DNA from: Gemmatimonadetes bacterium SCN 70-22
Lineage (GTDB): Bacteria > Gemmatimonadota > Gemmatimonadetes > Gemmatimonadales > Gemmatimonadaceae
Assembly: GCA_001724275.1 (NCBI GenBank)
Contig: MEDZ01000024.1
Coordinates: 1-64,000 of the forward strand
Length of the DNA: 64,000 bases
Direction: 5' to 3'
In this document: positions 1 to 7,357 of the stretch, in pieces
Position numbering within the stretch: the first letter of the stretch is position 1
Layout of the letters: every line of letters begins with the position of its first letter
The notes under the pieces: model-generated
Told to the model about the DNA's origin: nothing
Seen by the model: only the letters and a program-made list of their open reading frames with translations
Databases searched by the model: none
Made by a program: the position numbers and the translations under genes

Positions 1-133
1 GACAGTCGCACCGTCGCAGGTGGCTCTGGCAACTCCGCTGAACACGTGAGGAGCTAACCCACGCCAACATCGGAGGCCAGCCCAGTCATACTTTCTAGGG
101 CGCCAACGACCATTCTCTTCGGTCAAGAGGTCG

Positions 134-1498
134 ATGCAAGTATATCTCGAGAGCAAACTGGGCGCAGGTTCCTTCGCTGATATCTGGCGCGGGCGTGACG
201 AGATAGCCCGGCCGGTGGCCGTGAAGATCGTTCGTCCGGATGATGCCTTTGGAACGCAGGCGGTAGCCCATGCGCGCGCACTGGCTCAGGTTGATCATCC
301 CAACGTTGTCAAGGTCTTCTCGATCGAGCGTGTTCCGGATCCTGAGCGCCCGGAGAACGACGTCACATGCGTCGTCATGGAACTCATCGAAGGGGAGACT
401 CTTGGCAATAGACTGTCCGAAGGCACATTGACCGCCGATGAAGCCGCGTCGATCGGGCGTCAGCTCGTGGAAGCGCTTCGACACATGACGACTCGAATGG
501 TTGCTCACGGTGATCTCCATACCGAGAACATCATGCTCAGCGGCACAACCGTTAAGGTGATCGACATTCTCTATCTCTCGGGCACTGGCCAGCTGTCGGC
601 TTCTTCTTTCGACAAGCGCGTTCGGCGAGACCTACTTAGTCTTCGCCTCGTGCTGTCCGAGCTCCTACAGTCGCTGGAGCACGGCGCTTCGGCGGCCGCG
701 AGGTTTCACGCACTTCTCGGCGCGGACGCGGATCTGGATGGCATCGCAGGCGCATTCGATCAGGCCGCCGGCAGCCCTCGGTTCGTAGACGTTGAGCACG
801 AAGTCTGGACGGCCCTCAATCGCATGAGTGATTCCGCCTTCGTGGATACTCCTGAGTACGCTGAAGCACTGGCCGAAGAGATTCCTAGCGAGGCGCACGG
901 GCCATTGCTTCGACAGATCGTTGCACAGGGTACGTGCGGTCAGCCTCATCGCGCGTTCGTGACAACTCTCTGGCGGCAACTGCAGCCGAGTGCTCGGCAA
1001 GGGGTGCTTGAGGATCTTCAAGTCGCGCTGGACGAGCGACTACCCAAGGGGCGGTGGTGGCCACTCCTCCACGTGCTTGCTGCCGTTGGTGCTGAGGGCT
1101 GGTCAGGTCTCCGCACTACCACGCGCCTGAGAACTGAGAAGCTCATCGTAAACGACGTTCTCGCAGGACACGTGGACATTTACAAGCCGGGGCCGAGTCG
1201 ACTAAAGGGTGGCCAGCTTGGCACATGGGCCCAAACGTTCTACCGGTATTTCTCTGATCGAGAGCGCCTTGTCAGTAACCTCGCGTCTCTGCTGCGCCAA
1301 AGTTGGTACACCCAGAACTATGTCGCGGAGTATTTCATGCACATTCTGGCATCGGTGGCGACATCAGATGCTCAGCGCAAGCTACTGATCAGTGCCCTCG
1401 TGGTGGCTGTTCGCAACGACGCACGTATCGTCATCAACAGGCTCAACCTTCTGCCCGCCGAATGGTCGCGCGCGGTTCAGAAGGAGACCGCGCCCTAA
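134..1498 (+). CDS. Protein-kinase-like protein with unknown C-terminal domain (cassette gene)
   Basis: This 454-residue protein starts with a eukaryotic-type kinase fold: glycine loop LGAGSFADIWRG (residues 9-20), ATP-anchoring Lys31 in VAVKIV, and a catalytic loop HGDLHTEN (125-132) with Asp127 and Asn132 kept. The magnesium motif DFG is replaced by Asp144-Ile-Leu, and the activation segment is short. The fold therefore looks complete, but activity is uncertain. Residues from about 210 to 454 form a mainly helical region I do not recognise, with no membrane segment. An AGAGG ribosome site lies just before the ATG. The TAA stop overlaps the first box of an attC-like site, as expected for an integron cassette gene, and its GC content is clearly lower than the rest of the window. 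A role in signalling or phage defence is a guess. Confidence 0.8.
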   Translation: MQVYLESKLGAGSFADIWRGRDEIARPVAVKIVRPDDAFGTQAVAHARALAQVDHPNVVKVFSIERVPDPERPENDVTCVVMELIEGETLGNRLSEGTLTADEAASIGRQLVEALRHMTTRMVAHGDLHTENIMLSGTTVKVIDILYLSGTGQLSASSFDKRVRRDLLSLRLVLSELLQSLEHGASAAARFHALLGADADLDGIAGAFDQAAGSPRFVDVEHEVWTALNRMSDSAFVDTPEYAEALAEEIPSEAHGPLLRQIVAQGTCGQPHRAFVTTLWRQLQPSARQGVLEDLQVALDERLPKGRWWPLLHVLAAVGAEGWSGLRTTTRLRTEKLIVNDVLAGHVDIYKPGPSRLKGGQLGTWAQTFYRYFSDRERLVSNLASLLRQSWYTQNYVAEYFMHILASVATSDAQRKLLISALVVAVRNDARIVINRLNLLPAEWSRAVQKETAP

Positions 1499-1585
1499 CT
1501 GGCGCTGGAGCAGACAGCCGATCTACTGTGTGCTCGCTTCGCTCGCTCTATTGCCTTCGGCCGCAGCTGATACTCAACGTTGGGC
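1492..1585 (+). other. Integron attC-like recombination site 1
   Basis: The site runs from the R'' box GCCCTAAC, which contains the stop of the kinase-like gene, to the R' box CGTTGGGC, 26 bases before the next start codon. It shares the stretch CTGGCGCTGGAGCAGAC with site 3 (one or two changes) and the inner CTCGCTTCGCTC segment with site 2. The outer boxes are inverted copies of each other, and the L'-side reads GCAGCTGATACTC. Position, boxes and family resemblance to two other sites all fit attC. I could not compute the single-strand fold. Confidence 0.75.
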
Positions 1586-1611
1586 GGACGATTCGGCATG
1601 CTGGGATTGCA

Positions 1612-2148
1612 ATGCTTCACTTCCTCTTCCGTCTTGTCCCGATCGGGATCATCGCTAGCTCCCTCGCGCTGGCGGGCTGCCGTGGCGCTGCAACGATCCG
1701 ATCACCCCAGGCTGGCAGCGCGCCCATCGACAGGCGCTTGGCTCATGGTACTGCTTACGCCCTATGTCTCGACTTTACTCGGGACTCGGCCGCGTTGCGA
1801 TCGTCTATGGGGCGCTTGCTTGTCTTGTTCGACTCCGTACCAGCACGAGACACGCTACAATACGGCTTGAACTTGCTTGCAGAGTGGTGGCGCGATACAA
1901 CTGATCGGATTCCGGCAGCTATCGGAGCATGGAGCGGCAACCCAATTGGTGGGAAGTACCAGCCCACGTATGCGGTCTATACGAGGACGGATTCGGCGCA
2001 AGTCATGATGGGCATCAACGTTGTTGATGGCAGACTCGTCGCGCTCGCGAGAGTGTACCCTCCGCACGCCACCTCTGGCAGCGGCAATGACCAGCCGCTC
2101 CTACACGGTACTCCACAGCGTTGTCGCCGCTCACCCTATGCCGCCTAA
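1612..2148 (+). CDS. Small lipoprotein of unknown function (cassette gene)
   Basis: This is a 178-residue predicted lipoprotein. An N-terminal hydrophobic signal ends in the lipobox LALAGC at about residues 14-19. The rest has no motif I recognise, although it contains a short WWRDTTDRIP stretch and a mixed soluble composition. The reading frame is open further upstream, but that extension runs through attC site 1 and the end of the kinase gene, so I chose the first ATG after the recombination site. The TAA stop sits inside the R'' box of attC site 2. It is probably the single gene of its cassette, exported and anchored to a membrane. Confidence 0.6.
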   Translation: MLHFLFRLVPIGIIASSLALAGCRGAATIRSPQAGSAPIDRRLAHGTAYALCLDFTRDSAALRSSMGRLLVLFDSVPARDTLQYGLNLLAEWWRDTTDRIPAAIGAWSGNPIGGKYQPTYAVYTRTDSAQVMMGINVVDGRLVALARVYPPHATSGSGNDQPLLHGTPQRCRRSPYAA

Positions 2149-2259
2149 CGTGCGTTGCAGCGGCCGGCGGAGCCTTGGAATGCGCGCAGGCACTCGCTCC
2201 GCTCGTCTCCAGCGCGCAGTCCTATTGGTTCCGCCGCAGCTGAACGCCATCCGTTAGGT
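2143..2259 (+). other. Integron attC-like recombination site 2
   Basis: This is the clearest of the attC-like sites. It starts with R'' GCCTAACG, overlapping the lipoprotein stop, and ends with R' GTTAGGT. Between them the two arms form a long imperfect palindrome: GCGTT, GCAGC, GGCGGA and GCGCGC on the left are matched in reverse order on the right, with single unpaired bases as in true attC hairpins. The right arm carries GCAGCTGAACGCC, and the following ATG is 22 bases downstream. Confidence 0.82.
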
Positions 2260-2281
2260 TGCGCACGAAGGAGGGTGCACG

Positions 2282-2848
2282 ATGAGTCTTTCGCAGCGAC
2301 GCCGGTCCATCGGAGTATCGTCGCTTCTCTGGGGCGGCGCGTGGGCCGTCGCGTTCACAGCAGTCGAGTCAGTTGCTGTGCTCGGAACGGCCCCCAGCGG
2401 GTCGGCAACCACGCAGCTCGTCGACGTGCTGTCGCGTGTCGCAGCATCCGGCGCAGCCTGGGGCCTAGTCGCGGGTGCAACCTTCGGCGTCGTGTTCGGT
2501 TGGATGCAGCGCGGGCGACACCTTGCTCACCTGTCGCGAGGCAAGGCGGCCCTGTGGGGTGCGGTCGCTGGAGCCGCGGTACCTGCGCTCGAGCTACTGA
2601 ACGCTCTATCGCGTGCAGCGGGACCCATCTCATTCCGATGGGGCGCGGCGGCGCTTGTTCCTTGTCTTGGCGCAATCTCCGCCGCAGCCGCCGTGCACGT
2701 GGCCACTCGTACTTCCCGCTCGTCTCCCGATCCAGACGTCCTCCCTGCTTCCCTGCGTTCCGAACTGTCCGCCGGTCTTGCGAACTTGTCCGATCTGGCG
2801 GCGAGCGCGACAGAACGACAGCCCGCGATGCGACCGCCCGCAACCTAA
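2282..2848 (+). CDS. Small integral membrane protein, unknown function (cassette gene)
   Basis: This 188-residue protein has about four hydrophobic segments (roughly residues 14-34, 52-72, 88-110 and 118-142), followed by a hydrophilic Ser/Ala-rich tail of about 40 residues. A strong GAAGGAGG ribosome site precedes the ATG, which follows the R' box of attC site 2. I do not recognise the family. The stop codon lies in AACCTAAC, which resembles an attC R'' box, but I find no matching R' box after it. The downstream recombination site may have been lost or rearranged. Confidence 0.65.
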   Translation: MSLSQRRRSIGVSSLLWGGAWAVAFTAVESVAVLGTAPSGSATTQLVDVLSRVAASGAAWGLVAGATFGVVFGWMQRGRHLAHLSRGKAALWGAVAGAAVPALELLNALSRAAGPISFRWGAAALVPCLGAISAAAAVHVATRTSRSSPDPDVLPASLRSELSAGLANLSDLAASATERQPAMRPPAT

Positions 2849-3011
2849 CTCTAGTAAGGCGCGCCACGGTCGATGCGTCTGCCTCGCTCAATCTTCACCT
2901 TCCCGGGATGTGGCGTGCCATATCGTGCGGCAAGCGCAGCGACAAGAGGGGGCGTCGCGCAGTGACGGATCCGGCTATCGCGAGGTCCGATATTGCATGC
3001 ACTGGCCCTCG

Positions 3012-3572
3012 ATGCGAATGGTACGCCGCCTGGGATTCGGTTGGGCGCTTGGTAGCCTCGCAATCGCGCCGGCGTCGGTGTCCGCGCAGCGAGCACGGTA
3101 CGTCGCGCTCGACGCCACCGCCGGGGTTGCGAAGGGGTTCGGGGGCGGGCCAGCGTACACCGCTCGAGACTTCCTGGCGGGAGATCTGCTGCTCTCGCTC
3201 CGGTGGCGCGGCAAATCGGGCCATTCGCCCGTGGTGGCGGTGAGTACGGGCATTGCTACGCGTAATGGTGATGAGGCGTGCGCGGTGCCGTGCCCCGTTC
3301 CCTATCCGCGTTTTCGGTACCACGCAGTACATGTGGGTTGGGAGCTGTTGAGCACACGTGGGGCGAGCCTCCGGACCCTGGCAGGAGCGAGCTGGGACGC
3401 AAACAGATACCACGTCGAGGACAGACGTCCGGGCTGGCATGTCCGAGGGGACGCCGCGAGTCCCGCCGTCGGGATCGTCTCGTTGGTCGCGTACATCCAG
3501 TCGCATGCCGCGACTAGCGGTCCGTCGGGACTCGGGATGTGGGGTGGGGGCGTCGGCCTTCGGCTTCGGTGA
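3012..3572 (+). CDS. Secreted protein, possible outer-membrane beta-barrel
   Basis: This is a 186-residue product with an arginine-led signal peptide (GWALGSLAIAPASVSAQ, cleavage expected near residue 26). The mature part is rich in alternating polar and hydrophobic residues and aromatics and ends in GVGLRLR, which suggests a small beta-barrel or beta-rich envelope protein. Two close ATGs (3012 and 3018) could serve as start; an earlier one exists at 2997. The frame continues open upstream through the previous gene's tail, which I treat as chance. It lies between the membrane-protein cassette and the worn attC site 3. Confidence 0.55.
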   Translation: MRMVRRLGFGWALGSLAIAPASVSAQRARYVALDATAGVAKGFGGGPAYTARDFLAGDLLLSLRWRGKSGHSPVVAVSTGIATRNGDEACAVPCPVPYPRFRYHAVHVGWELLSTRGASLRTLAGASWDANRYHVEDRRPGWHVRGDAASPAVGIVSLVAYIQSHAATSGPSGLGMWGGGVGLRLR

Positions 3573-3619
3573 CCGCCGAACCGGGGGGGCGGCTCACCCC
3601 GCGAGCTTTATCGAACCGC

Positions 3620-3712
3620 GCCTATCTGGCGTTGCAGCAGACGCCGCGTAGCTTCGGATGGCTCTCCGCTGCGCTCCGGGCGTCATTGGATGCGGCGCAG
3701 TTGAGCTTGGGC
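3620..3712 (+). other. Degenerate attC-like site 3
   Basis: This has the same architecture as sites 1 and 2: GCCTATCTGGCGTTGCAGC at the left, a CTCCGCTGCGCTCC centre, and GCAGTTGAGCTTGGGC at the right, with CGCCGC/GCGGCG pairing in the arms. Both core triplets are mutated (AAC to ATC on the left, GTT to CTT on the right). An integron integrase should therefore cut it poorly or not at all. It marks an older cassette boundary before the membrane protein at 3766. Confidence 0.65.
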
Positions 3713-3765
3713 GTGACGCTGATCGTCGCTGCGGCATCACACAGCGTGCTCACCTGCGAGGCGTC

Positions 3766-4662
3766 GTGACTACTCCTGCCGTGTTCTGGCCGGTTCTCCT
3801 AGGCCTGGGATGTCTCATCGCCGGAATCGGCTTGGCCCGGCGACGTGGGCACGAACACGGACGGCGCGAGCCTTCCCGGCTCTCGGCCTTCGGCCCGACA
3901 TTCGTCGGGGCAGCGCTGGCGGCGTTCGCGGGAGTCCACTTCACCGCCGCCGCAGCGATCGCCCAGCTCGTTCCCGCCTTCCTCCCCGCGCCGCTTGCGA
4001 TCGCCTACCTCGTGGGGGTCGCGCACCTGGCCGCCGCGCTGAGCTTCGTCACCAGGCGATACGTCGTCTGGTCGTCGATCGGTCTCGCCCTGATGTTCGC
4101 GCTGTTCGCGCTGCTCATGGACCTGCCAGCAGCGATGGCGCGGCCGTCGGGTCGGCTCGGTTGGATTCTCGCGGCTCGCCAGTCGATATTCGCGGTAGGC
4201 GCGTTGGCGCTCTTTGCAACCGAAACGAAAGGACGGTGGCCACACGCGTCCCGTCAGGTAGCGATGATCGCCCGGTTCTGGACCGCAGCTGTGCTCGTTT
4301 TCTACGGCACCGATCATCTCCTGCACCCCACGCTCTCACCTGGCGTGCCCAGCACGATGCCCATCGCCGCGTGGATCCCGCTACCTCACGTGATGGGGTA
4401 TGGGACGGGCATCCTGCTCTTGGCCTGTGGTATCGCCATGCTCATCACACGCTTGGCGGGCGCCGCCGCGGCGCGGTGCGGCGAGTTGATGACGCTGCTC
4501 ACCGTCGTTCTCTACGTGCCGCAGTTCTATATCGCGCGTGACGTCGGGGCACGCGTGACGGCGATCAACTTCGTGTTCGACACGCTGCTGTTCGCCGGCA
4601 CGGTGCTCATGATCAGCAACGCGATTCTCGCGACGAAGGTGCATGACACCACGGACGCTTAG
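3766..4662 (+). CDS. DoxX-like multi-spanning membrane protein
   Basis: This is a 298-residue protein with about eight membrane segments arranged as two similar halves. Each half has an aromatic/histidine segment (AGVHF, YGTDHLLHP), a proline-rich loop (LVPAFLPAP, MPIAAWIPLP) and a glycine-rich helix, which resembles the DoxX/DoxD-like fold in tandem. The role of such proteins is poorly defined; some act with thioredoxin-like or stress proteins. The start is uncertain. The GTG at 3766 keeps the first hydrophobic helix intact and clears attC site 3, whereas the longer open frame from 3658 would run through that site. It is the last clearly cassette-bounded gene. Confidence 0.6.
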   Translation: MTTPAVFWPVLLGLGCLIAGIGLARRRGHEHGRREPSRLSAFGPTFVGAALAAFAGVHFTAAAAIAQLVPAFLPAPLAIAYLVGVAHLAAALSFVTRRYVVWSSIGLALMFALFALLMDLPAAMARPSGRLGWILAARQSIFAVGALALFATETKGRWPHASRQVAMIARFWTAAVLVFYGTDHLLHPTLSPGVPSTMPIAAWIPLPHVMGYGTGILLLACGIAMLITRLAGAAAARCGELMTLLTVVLYVPQFYIARDVGARVTAINFVFDTLLFAGTVLMISNAILATKVHDTTDA

Positions 4663-4671
4663 CCGGACCCT

Positions 4672-5006
4672 ATGGGACGCCTGACCATTCGCCGCCAGAT
4701 GACGCTCGACCGTGGCGGCGACCATCAGAAGTAAAGCGCCGCCAACGAGACGCACGCCTTCTTCACTCGACTGATGGACCTGAATGGGGCGATGTTGTGC
4801 GGCGGCGTCACTTACGAGATGATGAGGAGCTACTGGCCGGCGGGCACCCGCGGCGACGAGGGCACGCGCCGCCCGCGATGTGCGAGCGGGCGGTCACGCT
4901 TGACGCCACGCCGAAGTACGTAGTGTCATCGACGCGAGCCGTCGTGCTGCTCGGGAACGGCAAGCTCGAGACTGCACTGGACAGGTTGGATGTGATCGAC
5001 GAATGA
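4672..5006 (+). pseudogene. Broken RibD/dihydrofolate-reductase-like gene
   Basis: These are fragments of a DHFR-like (RibD C-terminal) protein. The first frame reads MGRLTIRRQMTLD, hits a TAA at 4732, then continues as a recognisable middle with GGVTYEMMRSYW. After a frame change between about 4852 and 4878 the end is found in another frame as TPKYVVSSTRAV and a short tail. One nonsense codon plus one frameshift argue for a decayed gene rather than an error. An intact member of the same broad family lies at 6587-7225. Confidence 0.6.
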
Positions 5007-5130
5007 TGGGTCGTCGCGGCGGACGCGGACCACGGCAGTCGGCAGGTCCGGGGGCAACTCGCTCCGCCTGAGAAAGCGTGACGCGGAAGTGCAGCCTAAC
5101 CGATGGAGTCGTTGCAGCGAGGGCATCGAG

Positions 5131-5823
5131 ATGCCGGAGCCATCAGGACCTGCTGACCATCCATTCCGCGGTCGGGCCCCTACCAGTCACGAGCGGCTGG
5201 CGGGACGCCCGTGGGACGCGTCGTATCAAGAGGGAACGCCGCCATGGGAGATTGGCCAGCCGCAGCCCGCAATGGTTCGTTTGGCAGCTCGGGTCCGATT
5301 CGCCGGCCCCGTCCTCGATGCTGGCTGCGGGACCGGTGAGCACGCGCTCTACGTGGCGTCGCTCGGACTCGCGGTGTGGGGCGTCGATGTGGCCGAGACC
5401 GCGCTGGAAGTCGCGCGGAAGAAAGCGCATGACCGTGGGCTGCAATGTACGTTCGCGCTGGTGGACGCGCTTCACTTGGAGCGATTGGGGCGCGAGTTCA
5501 AGACGGTGCTGGACTGCGGACTCTTTCACACCTTCGACGGCGAGGAGCGACTGCGGTACGCTGCGAGTCTCGCCTCGGTGACGGCGCCTGAGGGAACCCT
5601 CCATGTGCTGTGCTTCAGTGACGAGGGTCCCGATCCAGGCCCGCACCCCATCAGTCAGGAAGATCTGAGAACGGCGTTCTGTCCCGGCAAGGGATGGCAT
5701 GTGGCCGAGGTCGAGCCGGAGCGAATCAAGACGCGGGATCCTGGCAACCGCGGCGCGCCGGCTTGGATCGCGACGATCCAGCGAGTCTCGACCGAGGATG
5801 CTGCAGAACGGGTTGGCGGATGA
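5131..5823 (+). CDS. Class I SAM-dependent methyltransferase
   Basis: This is a 230-residue predicted cytosolic methyltransferase. Motif I, VLDAGCGTGEHALY (about residues 60-73), binds S-adenosylmethionine. The acidic end of strand 2 is in VWGVDVAETAL, and LVDALHLERL and TVLDCGLFHTF match motifs II/III. The N-terminal WDASYQEGTPPWEIGQPQP is typical of the thiopurine/halide-type and related small-molecule methyltransferases, where it helps close the substrate pocket. The substrate cannot be read from sequence. The start was set at the ATG at 5131; a GTG at 5089 is possible but would read through a short attC-like motif. It probably belongs to the accessory block. Confidence 0.8.
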   Translation: MPEPSGPADHPFRGRAPTSHERLAGRPWDASYQEGTPPWEIGQPQPAMVRLAARVRFAGPVLDAGCGTGEHALYVASLGLAVWGVDVAETALEVARKKAHDRGLQCTFALVDALHLERLGREFKTVLDCGLFHTFDGEERLRYAASLASVTAPEGTLHVLCFSDEGPDPGPHPISQEDLRTAFCPGKGWHVAEVEPERIKTRDPGNRGAPAWIATIQRVSTEDAAERVGG

Positions 5824-5853
5824 ACGAGCGTGTGCGGCCTGGACCGCAGACGG

Positions 5854-6504
5854 TGTAGAGTGGACCCGACTTGATGGACGCCGATCGACCCCTGCTTTGG
5901 GAGGGGCGGCAGTCCATGAGCAAGCGGCGGAAGCCGGCCAGCGCCACGCCGTGCGAGCGGCGGAGCGTCACGGACGCGTTCGAGCAGGAAGCCGTCCGCC
6001 GGCTGCATGAGCGGCGCGCGGAGGGCGGGACCTTGGCCGACGTGGCGCGCGAGCTGGATCTCGGAGACAGTCTGCTCCGGGGCTGGGCCCAACCGTTCAC
6101 CGCGGCGGACGATACACTGGCGGCGCTCGGGAGGGTGATGGTGCGGCGTCGACCACCGGCGGGACTGAGCCATCACTCCGACCGCGGCGGACAATATGCG
6201 TGCGGGGCATACCAGGCGATGCCGACGCGGCACGGGATGCGGGCGAACATGAGCCGCAAGGACGATTGCTGGGACACTGCGGTGGCGGAGAGCTTCTTCG
6301 CTACCCTGGAGAACGAAGTGAGCCCGCGGCGACATTGGGGGACCCGCCGCGACGCCCGGCAGGCGATCTTCCGTAACATCGAGGACTGGCACAATCTGCA
6401 GCGGCGGCATGCGACCTTGGGCTATCTCAGCCCTGCGGTCTACGAGGCGCAGCGGGGCGTGACCATCATCAACCCGGTGTCCACCGAACCGGGTCAAGTC
6501 CACA
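5854..6504 (+). mobile_element. Remnant IS3-family insertion sequence with both inverted repeats
   Basis: The ends are imperfect inverted repeats (5854-5882 and 6476-6504, 21 of 29 positions matching, both starting TGT). The element is only about 650 bp, against roughly 1.2-1.5 kb for a full IS3-type element. The interior joins the start of OrfA to the end of OrfB, so the middle has been deleted. I see no convincing target-site duplication next to the ends. The element cannot move by itself. Confidence 0.75.
5916..6477 (+). pseudogene. Deleted OrfA-OrfB transposase fusion (IS3 family)
   Basis: The frame begins with the helix-turn-helix of OrfA (EQEAVRRLHERRAEGGTLADVARELDL, in which the DNA-recognition helix is evident). 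It then jumps directly to the C-terminal part of the OrfB integrase: SHHSDRGGQYA, MSRKDDCWDTAVAESFFATLENE and the end signature RRHATLGYLSPAVYE. The first catalytic Asp region of the DDE core is missing, so the protein cannot be active. The frame stays open past the element into the next gene's other frame, which I regard as a shadow. Confidence 0.75.
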
Positions 6505-6586
6505 TGCGGCCTTCGGCCGCACTCTATTGCCCTCTGCGGCAGCTCTTCCAATGCACTAAGCACCCCCTTCCTATACACTCACACCC

Positions 6587-7225
6587 ATGCCCAAGACCTT
6601 CGTCAACATCGGCCTCAGCCTCGATGGCTACATGGCACCGAAAGGCATGTCCCTCGAGCACTGGAGTACTCCTGACCACGAGAACTGGGGCGCCAAGTGG
6701 GGGGCGCTCATGGCCTGGATCCTCAGCCAACAGTACTTCCGCGAGACGCTCAAGTTCGGGACCGGGGGAGAGACGGGTCCGGTCAATGACATGGTGCGTC
6801 ACACGATGGAGCGCACCGGCGCCAACATCATGGGCAAGCGAATGTTCGAGCAGGGCGAGATCTCGTGGCCCGAGGAAGCCCCGTTTCACACCCCGGTCTT
6901 CGTCCTCACCCACGAGAAGCGCGAACCCTGGGTCCGGCCGGGGGGGACGACGTTCTACTTCGTCAACGACGGCCCGGCGCGCGCCCTGGAGCTGGCCAGG
7001 GAGGCGGCGGGCGGTCGCGACATCCGCATCTCGGGCGGTGCGGACGTGATCCAGCAGTACTTGAACATGGGTGTCGTCGAGGAGCTGGAAATCGCCCTGG
7101 CACCGGTCTTGTTCGGCGGCGGGCGGCGGCTCTTCGAGAATCTCCGCGAGCCCGGGCCGCAGTTTCGCATCGACCGAGTGCTGGATGGACCAGCCGCGAC
7201 GCACGTGCGCTATGTGCGCCAGTGA
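6587..7225 (+). CDS. RibD/dihydrofolate-reductase-family oxidoreductase
   Basis: This 212-residue protein has the DHFR-like fold of the RibD C-terminal family: the start MPKTFVNIGLSLDGYMAP, the nucleotide-pocket segment TGANIMGKRMFEQGE, a central FVLTHEKREP strand, the phosphate-binding RISGGADVIQQYL and the closing LAPVLFGGGRRLFE. Members reduce pteridine- or riboflavin-precursor-like substrates with NADPH, but most stand-alone copies such as this one have no assigned substrate. It follows the IS3 remnant and has a decayed relative at 4672-5006. Such genes are frequent in integron cassettes. Confidence 0.82.
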   Translation: MPKTFVNIGLSLDGYMAPKGMSLEHWSTPDHENWGAKWGALMAWILSQQYFRETLKFGTGGETGPVNDMVRHTMERTGANIMGKRMFEQGEISWPEEAPFHTPVFVLTHEKREPWVRPGGTTFYFVNDGPARALELAREAAGGRDIRISGGADVIQQYLNMGVVEELEIALAPVLFGGGRRLFENLREPGPQFRIDRVLDGPAATHVRYVRQ

Positions 7226-7357
7226 CGGCGGCCGAGCCACCGAATGCAGCTGACGGTCCCTGGCGCACCCGCCGATGCACCCGTGGCGACGGAAGCGGAC
7301 ACTTCGTGGTGGCCGCGCCGGGCCAGGTTTAGAGCCGCGTTAGGCTTCGAGAGGCGA

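Noticed and set aside
1-133. Possible attC or attI sequence before the first gene (GAGCTAACCCACG)
   Set aside because: Only one box-like heptamer is visible and the left side lies outside the window.
1303-1611. Upstream extension of the lipoprotein frame
   Set aside because: It overlaps the kinase gene and attC site 1 and would bury the lipoprotein signal inside the protein.
5091-5117. GCCTAAC followed by GTTGCAGC, similar to the left arm of an attC
   Set aside because: Spacing differs from sites 1-3, no right arm or R' box follows, and the preceding gene ends 90 bases earlier. It may be a fragment but cannot be supported.
5833-6512. TGCGGCCT present on both sides of the IS3 remnant as a possible target duplication
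   Set aside because: The left copy lies 13 bases away from the inverted repeat, while IS3 elements duplicate 3-5 bases immediately at their ends.
6505-6545. Hairpin GCGGCC-TTC-GGCCGC and a stretch resembling the right half of attC site 1
   Set aside because: The resemblance is partial, core boxes are missing, and the position directly beside the IS end makes chance or IS-related origin equally likely.
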